From contig JAJBTD010000138.1 of NCBI GenBank assembly GCA_020861055.1, positions 1-25,232 of the forward strand: a stretch of DNA of 25,232 nucleotides. The letters are read 5' to 3'. The notes under the pieces are model-generated. The model had not been told where the DNA came from and did no database searches. It saw only the letters and a program-made list of their open reading frames with translations. This stretch comes from Clostridiales bacterium (GTDB lineage Bacteria > Bacillota > Clostridia > Oscillospirales > Oscillospiraceae). A program made the translations under genes and the position numbers. Below are positions 1 through 7,074 of the stretch, in pieces; position 1 is the stretch's first letter; the number at the start of each line of letters is the position of its first letter.

Positions 1-85
1 GAAAGTTGTCCTTTCTTCTTTCCCTAAGTGTAAAGTATGATTGACGAACCTACACAACGATTTCCCAAATTCGCAGAACGAAGCC

Positions 86-114
86 TTGACAAAAGGGAGC
101 GGACTGGATATACT
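86..114 (+). promoter_or_regulatory. Sigma-A promoter of the valS T-box leader
   Basis: A perfect -35 (TTGACA, 86-91) is followed after exactly 17 nt by a near-perfect -10 (TATACT, 109-114). Transcription should start near 121 and enter the T-box leader. No other strong promoter lies between here and valS. Confidence 0.85.
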
Positions 115-120
115 GACCTT

Positions 121-367
121 AACTGTCATCTGCTGAGAAGGGGAGGAGTACGTGCTCCCGCCGGGCAAAGAGAGGCGCTGTTTGGTGAAAGGCGCCGCCG
201 GCGGCGCGCAGAAGGTCGCCCTGGAGCTGCGGCGCTGAATCGTGAACAGTAAGCGCCGCCGGTCCCCCGCCGTTACCGGGTCATGAGTGTGGCGCTTGCG
301 CCAAATTCAGGTGGTACCACGGACAGAATCTGTTCGCCCTGAGCCAGAGACGGCTTGGGGCGTTTTT
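121..367 (+). promoter_or_regulatory. T-box riboswitch (valine, GTC specifier) upstream of valS
   Basis: This leader senses uncharged tRNA-Val and lets transcription continue into valS. Its parts appear in the usual order: an AGAGAG bulge motif near 169-174, the GGTGAAAG Stem I apical motif (184-191), a specifier region GAAGGTCGCC (211-220) with the Val codon GTC at 215-217 followed by a purine, the CCGCCGTTA Stem III-type segment (about 267-275), and the T-box GGTGGTACCACGG (310-322). The UGGU there suits an ACCA tRNA end. The terminator is an 11-bp stem (335-345 with 352-362) followed by five T (363-367). TCAGG (307-311) can pair with CCTGA (338-342) as the competing antiterminator. The specifier assignment rests on alignment to the usual layout and agrees with the valS gene downstream. 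Confidence 0.9.
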
Positions 368-411
368 GCTGTCCCGACGGCCGATATGAGAAAACGGAGC
401 GTGAAGAGAAA

Positions 412-3117
412 ATGGCAAGAGAACTGCCGAAGGTGTATGAACCTCAGAAGGTGGAGTCCCGCATTTATCAGCAGTGGGAGGAGAACGGCTGCTTCCGGGG
501 CCACCGTGACCCGGACAAGAAGCCCTATACCATCGTCATGCCGCCCCCCAACGTGACCGGGCAGCTCCACATGGGCCACGCCATGGACAACACGTTGCAG
601 GATATCCTCATCCGGTTCAAGCGGATGCAGGGGTATGCCGCCCTGTGGGTCCCCGGCACGGACCACGCCTCCATCGCCACCGAGGCCAAGGTGGTGGAGG
701 ACATGAAGAAGGACGGGCTGACCAAGGACGACCTGGGCCGGGAGAAGTTCCTGGAGCGGGCCTGGGCCTGGAAGAACAAGTACGGCGGGCGTATCGTCAA
801 GCAGCTGCGCACCCTCGGCTCCTCCTGCGACTGGGAGCGGGAGCGGTTTACCATGGACGAGGGCTGCTCCGACGCGGTGAAGGAGGTCTTTGTCCGGCTG
901 TACAATGAGGGCAAGATCTATCAGGGCAACCGGATGGTCAACTGGTGCCCACGGTGCGACACCTCCATCTCCGACGCCGAGGTGGAGTACGAGGAGCAGG
1001 ACGGCCACTTCTGGCACCTGCTCTACCAGGTGAAGGAGACGGGGGAGTACCTGGAGCTGGCCACCACCCGTCCGGAAACCATGCTGGGCGATACCGCCGT
1101 GGCTATCAACGCCGACGACCCCCGGTACGCCCATCTCCACGGCTGCCACGCCATCCTGCCTCTGCTGAATAAAGAGATTCCCATCGTCTGCGACGAGCAC
1201 GCGGACATGACCAAGGGCACCGGCGTGGTGAAGATCACCCCCGCCCACGACCCCAACGACTTCGAGGTGGGCAAGCGACACAGTCTGCCCTTCGTCCGGG
1301 TGTTCACCTATGACGGGCGGATGACCGGTCCGGAGGATGTGGCGGCGTACCAGGCCCTCATCGCTTCCGGTCACGCCCCCGCCGACGAGCCGGAGGTGCT
1401 GGACTGCGGCAAGTACGCCGGCATGACCACCGGTGAGGCCCGGAAGGCCATCCTGGCCGACCTGGAGGCCTGCGGCGCGCTGAAATTTGTGGAGCCCCTG
1501 AAGCACGACGTAGGCACCTGCTACCGCTGCCACACCAACATCGAGCCCATGGTGTCCAAGCAGTGGTTCGTGCGGATGCAGTCCCTGGCGGAGCCTGCGG
1601 TGAAGGCGGTGGAGAACGGGGAGATCAAGTTTGTCCCCGAACGGTTCACCCGGAACTATCTCAACTGGATGAGCAACACCCGCGACTGGTGCATCTCCCG
1701 TCAGCTCTGGTGGGGCCATCAGATCCCCGCCTGGTACTGCGACGAGTGCGGCGAGACGGTGGTGGCGAAAGAGGCCCCCGGCGTCTGCCCCAAGTGCGGC
1801 TCCGTCCATCTGACCCAGGACCCGGACACCCTGGACACCTGGTTCTCCTCCGCCCTGTGGCCCTTCTCCACTCTGGGCTGGCCGGATGAGAGCAGCGAGG
1901 ACTACAACTACTTCTACCCCACTGACACCCTGGTCACCGGCTATGACATCATCGGCTTCTGGGTGTCCCGGATGATCTTCTCCGGCCTGGCCTATACGGA
2001 CAAGGCCCCCTTCCACACCGTCTTTGTCCACGGCATCGTCCGGGACAGCCAGGGCCGGAAGATGTCCAAGAGTCTGGGCAACGGCATCGACCCCCTGGAG
2101 GTCATCAACCAGTACGGGGCGGACGCCCTGCGGCTGATGCTGGTCATGGGCAGCACCCCCGGCAACGATATGCGCTACAGCGAGGAAAAGGTGAAGGCCA
2201 TGCGCAACTTCGCCAACAAGCTGTGGAACGCCAGCCGGTTCCTGCTGATGAACCTGACCATCGGGAAGAACGAGCTGCCGGAGACGCTGGCTCTGGAGGA
2301 CAGATGGATCCTCTCCAAGCTGAACACCGTCATCCGGGAGGTCACCGCCAACCTGGAGAAATATGAGCTGGGCGTGGCCGCTCAGAAAATTTACGACTTT
2401 GTGTGGGACAGCTACTGTGACTGGTATATCGAGCTGACCAAGGCCCGGCTCACCGGGGACGACGAGGACGCCAAGATTCAGGCCCAGCAGGTGCTGTGCT
2501 ACGTCCTCACCGACATCCTCAAGCTGCTCCACCCCTTCATGCCCTTTATCACCGAGGAGATCTGGCAGGCGCTGCCCCATGAGGGCGACTTCCTCATGCT
2601 CCAGTCCTGGCCGGTGGAGAGCGATGTCCTGGCCTTCCCGGAGGACGAGGCCACCATGGAAAAGGTCATGGACGCTATCAAGGCCGTCCGTGCCCGCCGG
2701 GCGGAGATGAACGTGGCCCCCAGCCGCAAGGCAGAGCTGACCATCGTGACCGCTCTGCCCCAGGTGTTCCGGGCGGGCGAGCCCTTCTTCCAGCGCCTGG
2801 CCGCCACTACCACGGTGACGGTGCAGGAGGAGGCCCCCGCCTCCCTGGAGGGGCTGGTGAGCCTGGTCACCGCCGACGCCAAGCTGTATATCCCTCTGGC
2901 AGAGCTGGTGGACCTGGAGGCCGAGCGGAAGCGCATCTCCAAAGAACTGGACAAGAAGCGGAAGTACCTGGCGGGCATCCAGACGAAGCTCAACAACGAG
3001 AAATTCGTCTCCAAGGCCCCGGCCAATGTCATTCAGCAGCAGCGGGACAACCTGGACAAGACCAGCCGGGAGATCGCCCAGCTGGAGGAATCGCTGAGCG
3101 CCATGGGAGCGGTCTGA
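412..3117 (+). CDS. valS: Valyl-tRNA synthetase (901 aa)
   Basis: This cytoplasmic class Ia synthetase charges tRNA-Val with valine and edits misactivated threonine. The HIGH-type motif HMGH is at residues 53-56, within PPPNVTGQLHMGH. KMSKS is at 550-554. The insert carries Cys pairs (CRC and CDEC...CPKC types) as in bacterial ValRS. The C-terminal 70 residues form the coiled-coil tRNA arm (from about LVDLEAERKR). The length is normal for the family. The ATG at 412 is chosen because GGAG (396-399) precedes it and MARELPKVYEP matches the normal start of the family. An upstream in-frame TTG at 355 would lie inside the T-box terminator. Expression is controlled by the valine T-box directly upstream. 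Confidence 0.97.
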   Translation: MARELPKVYEPQKVESRIYQQWEENGCFRGHRDPDKKPYTIVMPPPNVTGQLHMGHAMDNTLQDILIRFKRMQGYAALWVPGTDHASIATEAKVVEDMKKDGLTKDDLGREKFLERAWAWKNKYGGRIVKQLRTLGSSCDWERERFTMDEGCSDAVKEVFVRLYNEGKIYQGNRMVNWCPRCDTSISDAEVEYEEQDGHFWHLLYQVKETGEYLELATTRPETMLGDTAVAINADDPRYAHLHGCHAILPLLNKEIPIVCDEHADMTKGTGVVKITPAHDPNDFEVGKRHSLPFVRVFTYDGRMTGPEDVAAYQALIASGHAPADEPEVLDCGKYAGMTTGEARKAILADLEACGALKFVEPLKHDVGTCYRCHTNIEPMVSKQWFVRMQSLAEPAVKAVENGEIKFVPERFTRNYLNWMSNTRDWCISRQLWWGHQIPAWYCDECGETVVAKEAPGVCPKCGSVHLTQDPDTLDTWFSSALWPFSTLGWPDESSEDYNYFYPTDTLVTGYDIIGFWVSRMIFSGLAYTDKAPFHTVFVHGIVRDSQGRKMSKSLGNGIDPLEVINQYGADALRLMLVMGSTPGNDMRYSEEKVKAMRNFANKLWNASRFLLMNLTIGKNELPETLALEDRWILSKLNTVIREVTANLEKYELGVAAQKIYDFVWDSYCDWYIELTKARLTGDDEDAKIQAQQVLCYVLTDILKLLHPFMPFITEEIWQALPHEGDFLMLQSWPVESDVLAFPEDEATMEKVMDAIKAVRARRAEMNVAPSRKAELTIVTALPQVFRAGEPFFQRLAATTTVTVQEEAPASLEGLVSLVTADAKLYIPLAELVDLEAERKRISKELDKKRKYLAGIQTKLNNEKFVSKAPANVIQQQRDNLDKTSREIAQLEESLSAMGAV

Positions 3118-3170
3118 CCGCCGCCGCAGGCGCCGGAGAGAGCGGCTCTGCGAAAAGATCAAAATAGTGC

Positions 3171-3217
3171 GCGCCCCTGTATGCCCGTGCAACGGCATAC
3201 AGGGGCGCTTTGCGTTT
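3171..3217 (+). terminator. Terminator after valS
   Basis: A perfect 15-bp stem (3171-3185 with 3194-3208) with an 8-nt loop is followed by TTTGCGTTT. It lies 53 nt past the valS stop. The T-tract is weak but the stem is very stable. Confidence 0.75.
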
Positions 3218-3481
3218 GCGCCTTCGCCGGGCGGAGAGCGTTCCGTCAGACGGAATTTCCATTTATTGACAAAAATGTAGCTTTATGGAAATCGCAATGG
3301 GAAGGCGACAGAGCCGGCGGTTTTTCGACCGGCTGCCGTCAAAGAAAATATTATGGGAAAAAAGGGGGAAGAAACGGGAACGGAAGGGAAGCGGCGGAGA
3401 AAAAAAGAGCGCCTTTTGTCGGATTGCCAAAAAAGGTCGGAAAAGCACGACAAAAAGATAAACTTTTTAAGTGAAAAAGGA
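3218..3481. other. AT-richer intergenic region before the Spo0A gene
   Basis: No convincing gene is present. The stretch is purine-rich on the plus strand and differs in base composition from its neighbours. It holds a 6-bp hairpin (AGCCGG 3312-3317 with CCGGCT 3329-3334) and two weak Spo0A-box-like sequences in opposite orientation (TTTTGTCGGA at 3414-3423 and CGACAAAA at 3448-3455), each with mismatches to TGTCGAA. Short open frames here have no family features. A possible conserved minus-strand peptide is discussed in the findings. Confidence 0.5.
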
Positions 3482-3510
3482 TTGCGAACGCCGTTGGAGT
3501 GTGCTAAATT
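3482..3510 (+). promoter_or_regulatory. Candidate promoter of the Spo0A gene
   Basis: TTGCGA (3482-3487) and TAAATT (3505-3510) are separated by 17 nt. They lie 86 nt upstream of the start codon. Both hexamers deviate from consensus, in keeping with a promoter that may need an activator. Confidence 0.5.
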
Positions 3511-3595
3511 ATGGATAGCAGTCCATAAGAACGCTTCAAAATGCCGGTAAAAGGCTATCTTTTTGAAAATTCAAGGCAAAGGGGAAGGAAAGCAA

Positions 3596-4345
3596 ATGAA
3601 TACTATTAAAGTTGTGATTGCAGATGCGGATGAGGACGCCCGCCGCAGTCTGGCGGAGGAGCTGGCCGCGGAGCCGGACATCCAGGTGGCGGGCTCCACC
3701 GGCGAGGGCGGCAAGGTGACCGCCCTTCTCCGGGAGACCGGCGCGGAGGTGCTGGTGATGGATCTGGTCCTCTTCGGGATGGACGGGCTGGAGCTGTTGG
3801 AGCAGATCAACACCCAGGAGGCCCGAAGGCCGGGGATCCTGATCTATTCCAGCTTTGTGGCCGGAGGGGTGGCGGCCCGGACGGCGGAGCTGGGGGCGGA
3901 CTACTTCCTGACCAAGCCCAACCGGGGCCAGGCGGTGGTGGAGCGCATCCGCCTCCTGCGCAACAGCGCCACCGTGACCCCCAAGGCCTATCAGAATATG
4001 GAGACGCTGGTCACCTCCATCATCCACGAGATCGGCGTCCCGGCCCATATCAAGGGATATCAGTACCTAAGAGAGGCCATCCTCATCGCCGTGGACGACA
4101 TGGACGTGATCAACGCCGTTACCAAGGTGCTCTACCCGGAGGTGGCGAAGCGCTACGGCACCACCGCCAGCCGGGTGGAGCGGGCCATCCGCCACGCCAT
4201 CGAGGTGGCCTGGGACCGGGGCGATCTGGAGACGCTGCAAAAATACTTCGGTTACACCGTCTCCAACGCCAAGGGCAAGCCCACCAACAGCGAGTTCATC
4301 GCCATGATCGCCGACCGGCTCCAGCTCCAGCGCAAGGAGCGGTGA
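3596..4345 (+). CDS. spo0A: Sporulation transcription factor Spo0A (249 aa)
   Basis: This response regulator is the master switch for entry into sporulation; when phosphorylated it binds 0A boxes in DNA. The receiver domain (about 1-120) has D10, the phosphoacceptor D56 (VLVMDLVLFGMDG) and K107 (FLTKP). The second acidic residue is at D12 with A11 between, slightly unlike the D10-D11 pair of Bacillus subtilis. The C-terminal 0A effector domain (about 128-249) carries IGVPAHIKGYQYLREAI (146-162), LYPEVAKRYGTTASRVERA (179-197) and the recognition helix SRVERAIRHAIEVAW (192-206). The length is close to usual. The start at 3596 follows GGGGAAGGAA, whereas the upstream in-frame codon lacks a good binding site. 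The gene stands alone and converges on the radical SAM gene. Confidence 0.93.
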   Translation: MNTIKVVIADADEDARRSLAEELAAEPDIQVAGSTGEGGKVTALLRETGAEVLVMDLVLFGMDGLELLEQINTQEARRPGILIYSSFVAGGVAARTAELGADYFLTKPNRGQAVVERIRLLRNSATVTPKAYQNMETLVTSIIHEIGVPAHIKGYQYLREAILIAVDDMDVINAVTKVLYPEVAKRYGTTASRVERAIRHAIEVAWDRGDLETLQKYFGYTVSNAKGKPTNSEFIAMIADRLQLQRKER

Positions 4346-4356
4346 CGGCCCGGCAG

Positions 4357-4396
4357 AAAAACAGGGCCGCAGAGCGGACACTCCCGCTCTGCGGCC
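4357..4396 (-). terminator. Terminator between spo0A and the radical SAM gene
   Basis: A 13-bp perfect stem (4365-4377 with 4384-4396) with a 6-nt loop sits between two convergent genes. Read on the minus strand it is followed by CTGTTTTTC, so it mainly terminates the radical SAM transcript. It may also serve spo0A in the other direction, where the T-tract is missing. Confidence 0.75.
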
Positions 4397-4421
4397 TGCG
4401 TATTGAGGAAAAGAGAGGTAT

Positions 4422-5825
4422 TTACTTTTTCTTTTTCTGCTGCGCCTGCTGCTCCTCCAGCTCCCGCTGGGCCTGGCGCTTTGCCTTCTCCTCCTGGGAC
4501 TCCTTCCACAGCCGGTCGGCGGTGGGCTTCCAGTTGGCGGCGTACTCTACGCACTTGTCGCACAGGTGATCCACCGTCTCCGGAGACTCCAGGTCGGTGG
4601 AGTGGGCGCCGGTCTCCTTGACCATCTTGCGCAGGGCGTCCGGGTTTTCCAGCATGGGGCAGGGACGGAGATGGTTGTCGTTGAAGGGCTGGCCGTCGTG
4701 ATAGGCCATGAAGATGGGGGACTGGAGGGCCTCCAGCAGCGTGCACTCCCGAATGTTGCAGTTGGAGTAATGGATAAAGACGCAGGGGTCCACGTCGCCG
4801 TTGGCGTTGATGTGGAGATACCGTCTGCCGCCGGCGATACAGCCGCCCACGAACTCGCCGTCGTTCTGGAAGTCCATGGGGAACAGGGGCTTGGTAGCCC
4901 GGTAGTGGCGGATGCGGTGATAAATCGTCTCCCGCTGCTCCGGGGTGAGCAGCAGATCGGGGCTGGCGTCGTTGCCCACGGGCATATAGTGGAAGTACCA
5001 GATGAAGTAGACCCCCAGATCGATCAGGCTGTCGTAGAACTCCTCCGAGGTGATGGAGTCCAGGTTGGCGCTGGTGTAGCAGGCGGAGATGCCGAACACC
5101 AGGCGGCGCTGATGGAGCAGCTGGATGGCGTGGATGACCTTTTGATAGACCCCCTGGCCCCGGCGGCCATCGGTGGCCTCCTCAAAGCCCTCCAGGGAGA
5201 TGGCGGGGATAAAGTTCTTCACCCGGAGCATATCGTCGGCGAACTGCTCGTCGATGAGGGTGGCGTTGGTGAAGCACAGGAAGATGCAGTCATTGTGCTT
5301 CTCGCACAGGCGGATGATGTCCTTCTTCCGCACCAGCGGCTCGCCGCCGGTGTAGGTGTACATATAGACCCCCAGCTCCTTGCCCTGACAGATAATGCTG
5401 TCGATCTCGTCATAGGACAGGTTCAGCCGGTTGCCGTACTCCGCCGCCCAGCAGCCGGTGCAGTGGAGGTTGCAGGCGGAGGTAGGGTCCAGCAGGATGG
5501 CCCAGGGAATGTTGCAGTTGTATTTCTTCCGCATCTCGTCCTGGAGGGGCCAGCCCTTCAGATTGACGTTGATGAAGAAGTTGGTAACCACCGTTTTCAG
5601 CACGTCCTCGTCCGTGTCCTTGATGAGGCGGAGGATGTACTGGTGGTAGGGGTTATCGGGGTTATAAACAGCCTCCCGGATGGCGTTGCGCTGCCGGGGG
5701 AACATTCCTTCGGCGACCTTGTCCCCCACATCTATCAGCTTTTTCATGTTGGTCTCCGGGTCCTTCTGGAGATAGGCAATTGCCTGCTCCAGGCCGAACT
5801 TCTTAATTGCATTTCCAACGTCCAT
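4422..5825 (-). CDS. Radical SAM protein with SPASM-like C-terminus (467 aa)
   Basis: This is a radical S-adenosylmethionine enzyme of unassigned substrate. An N-terminal helical domain of about 105 residues precedes the core. The [4Fe-4S] ligands are C118, C122 and C125 (CNLHCTGC), and the SAM-binding GGEP motif is at 160-163. The C-terminal part has C329 followed by a GGRRYLHINANGDVDPC segment ending at C348, then C356, C361, C389, C422 and C425. This resembles the SPASM/twitch domain that holds auxiliary Fe-S clusters. The tail (about 440-467) is highly charged and ends in four lysines. The start ATG at 5825 is chosen because AGGAGG lies 8 nt upstream; an in-frame ATG nine codons earlier lacks this. 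The product could be a peptide- or small-molecule-modifying enzyme, but no precursor peptide gene is evident nearby. Confidence 0.85.
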   Translation of the reverse strand: MDVGNAIKKFGLEQAIAYLQKDPETNMKKLIDVGDKVAEGMFPRQRNAIREAVYNPDNPYHQYILRLIKDTDEDVLKTVVTNFFINVNLKGWPLQDEMRKKYNCNIPWAILLDPTSACNLHCTGCWAAEYGNRLNLSYDEIDSIICQGKELGVYMYTYTGGEPLVRKKDIIRLCEKHNDCIFLCFTNATLIDEQFADDMLRVKNFIPAISLEGFEEATDGRRGQGVYQKVIHAIQLLHQRRLVFGISACYTSANLDSITSEEFYDSLIDLGVYFIWYFHYMPVGNDASPDLLLTPEQRETIYHRIRHYRATKPLFPMDFQNDGEFVGGCIAGGRRYLHINANGDVDPCVFIHYSNCNIRECTLLEALQSPIFMAYHDGQPFNDNHLRPCPMLENPDALRKMVKETGAHSTDLESPETVDHLCDKCVEYAANWKPTADRLWKESQEEKAKRQAQRELEEQQAQQKKKK

Positions 5826-5903
5826 AAAATGGGCCTCCTTTTTTGCCGTCATTGCAGCCGGACTTCCGGCCCATACGCAATGTTCTCCGACTTGTTAAGC
5901 CCG

Positions 5904-5957
5904 ATTATAGGCCGTCTTTTTTCAGTCTGCACCGGACAGATTTTCCGTTTGTCGAAT
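5904..5957 (-). promoter_or_regulatory. Candidate Spo0A-controlled promoter of the radical SAM gene
   Basis: On the minus strand a perfect -10 (TATAAT, complement of 5904-5909) lacks a good -35 at 17 nt. An exact 0A-box core TGTCGAA (plus strand 5950-5956, within TTTGTCGAAT 5948-5957) lies upstream. Near-matches GGACGAA (5991-5997) and TGTCCAA (6008-6014) lie further upstream. A -10 without a normal -35 plus 0A boxes is the pattern of Spo0A-activated sigma-A promoters. The assignment is an inference. Confidence 0.45.
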
Positions 5958-6041
5958 TTTTCCGCAATTGGCCCGAACTGTTACAATTTTGGACGAAGTT
6001 TGCATTTTGTCCAAAAGGAGGCGGAAATGTCAGGCGGGGAC

Positions 6042-6923
6042 CTATGGCGTCTCGTCCGGTGGGGAGTCCGGTTCATCGGGAGGCTCCGCCAGGGCGTTCG
6101 CCCGCTCCTCCCGCGGCTCCATGGTGATAATGAAGTAGTGAACGATGGACTCCTTCCCCTGCTTTTTGTGGAGGTAGAACCACCCGAAAACGGAGAATAC
6201 CAGCGCCCCCACCAGGTTGACGAACAAATCCTCCATGGTGTCTACGATGCCGATGTCCAGGTAGCCGCCCTCCACCACCGCCAGCTCGTTGCCGTCGGCG
6301 TCATAGAGAACCGTATAAGCGATGTCCTGCACGATCACCGGGTCGTTTTTCGCCTCCGGGTTGAGGGAAACAGAGCCGATGGTAGTGACGATCTCGTCCT
6401 TCTGCATATCCAGGCAGAAAAGCTGGTCTGCGGAGAACTCCACAAACTCCCACATTACCCCCACCGTCATGGAGAAGCAGAAGGACACGATAGCCACGAA
6501 CAGGGGAGCCATGTTCAGCCGTTTGGTGCGGGTGTTGAGCAGCTCCACCAGGTTGAAGCCCACAGAGGCGGCCAAAAAGCCGTTGAACGTGTGGAGCAGC
6601 GTGTCCCAGAAGGGGATGTAGCCGTAAAAGTTGCCGATCTCCCCCAATATCTCGGCGGCGAACACAAAGACATAGATAGACACTTCCAGCGCGTCGGGCA
6701 GATAGATGCGGAACCTGCCCCGCAGGAAGGAGGGCACCACCATAATGACCAGGGACAGGACGCAGAGCATCACATAGTTGTAGTTCCCCTGGATAAACTG
6801 ACGGATCATGCAGAAGATGACCAGTATCCGCAGCACCAGGTAGACGGTCAGGGTGGCCCCACGGGAATGGGCAGCCTGTCGGAACCGTTCCCGCCGCTGC
6901 TGCCAGGTCGTTTTTTGTCTCAT
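6042..6923 (-). CDS. YjdF/DUF2238-like integral membrane protein (293 aa)
   Basis: This is a polytopic membrane protein of unknown function. Six hydrophobic segments are visible, at about residues 24-44, 50-67, 80-98, 107-130, 139-163 and 233-252. The motifs WDTLLHTFNGFLAA after the third segment, VMWEFVEFSADQLF at the end of the fifth and DTMEDLFVNLVGA before the last match the pattern of the YjdF (DUF2238) family. A hydrophilic insert of about 70 residues separates segments five and six, and the C-terminus is proline- and acid-rich. The ATG start has GGAGA 8 nt upstream. It lies downstream of groEL on the same strand behind a hairpin. No clear promoter of its own was found. Confidence 0.7.
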   Translation of the reverse strand: MRQKTTWQQRRERFRQAAHSRGATLTVYLVLRILVIFCMIRQFIQGNYNYVMLCVLSLVIMVVPSFLRGRFRIYLPDALEVSIYVFVFAAEILGEIGNFYGYIPFWDTLLHTFNGFLAASVGFNLVELLNTRTKRLNMAPLFVAIVSFCFSMTVGVMWEFVEFSADQLFCLDMQKDEIVTTIGSVSLNPEAKNDPVIVQDIAYTVLYDADGNELAVVEGGYLDIGIVDTMEDLFVNLVGALVFSVFGWFYLHKKQGKESIVHYFIITMEPREERANALAEPPDEPDSPPDETP

Positions 6924-7018
6924 AGCTGTCTCTCCGTTTCTCTTGGACCCTTCTCGGAAAGGGTATGCGCTCGGTCCCGGTGTTAGACCGACAATCGAAA
7001 TATCTCCCCATACAGCTA

Positions 7019-7050
7019 CGCCTCCCGCCGGGTTGCCCTGGCGGGAGGCG
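7019..7050 (-). terminator. Hairpin after groEL, probable terminator
   Basis: An 11-bp perfect GC-rich stem (7019-7029 with 7040-7050) with a 10-nt loop lies about 25 nt past the groEL stop. No T-tract follows on the minus strand, so it may be a weak terminator or an RNA-stabilising hairpin. Confidence 0.5.
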
Positions 7051-7074
7051 CATGATAAAGGGTTTGTTCTGTCT

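Noticed and set aside
1..85. Start region of a divergent minus-strand gene left of the window
   Set aside because: A GAAAGGA on the minus strand near 10-16 looks like a ribosome site, but the coding part and a -10/-35 pair are not visible.
307..3198. Long open frame (963 codons) on the minus strand over valS
   Set aside because: It is antisense to a certain gene, has low-complexity composition rich in Leu, Gly, Val, His and Gln, and no family features. High third-position G/C removes stop codons from the opposite strand.
3181..3474. Small plus-strand open frame of 97 codons between valS and spo0A
   Set aside because: It begins inside the valS terminator stem, lacks a ribosome site and is mostly Lys/Arg from purine-rich sequence.
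4566..6986. Open frame of 806 codons on the plus strand over the radical SAM and YjdF-like genes
   Set aside because: It crosses two real minus-strand genes and the gap between them and has no recognisable domains; it is a shadow frame.
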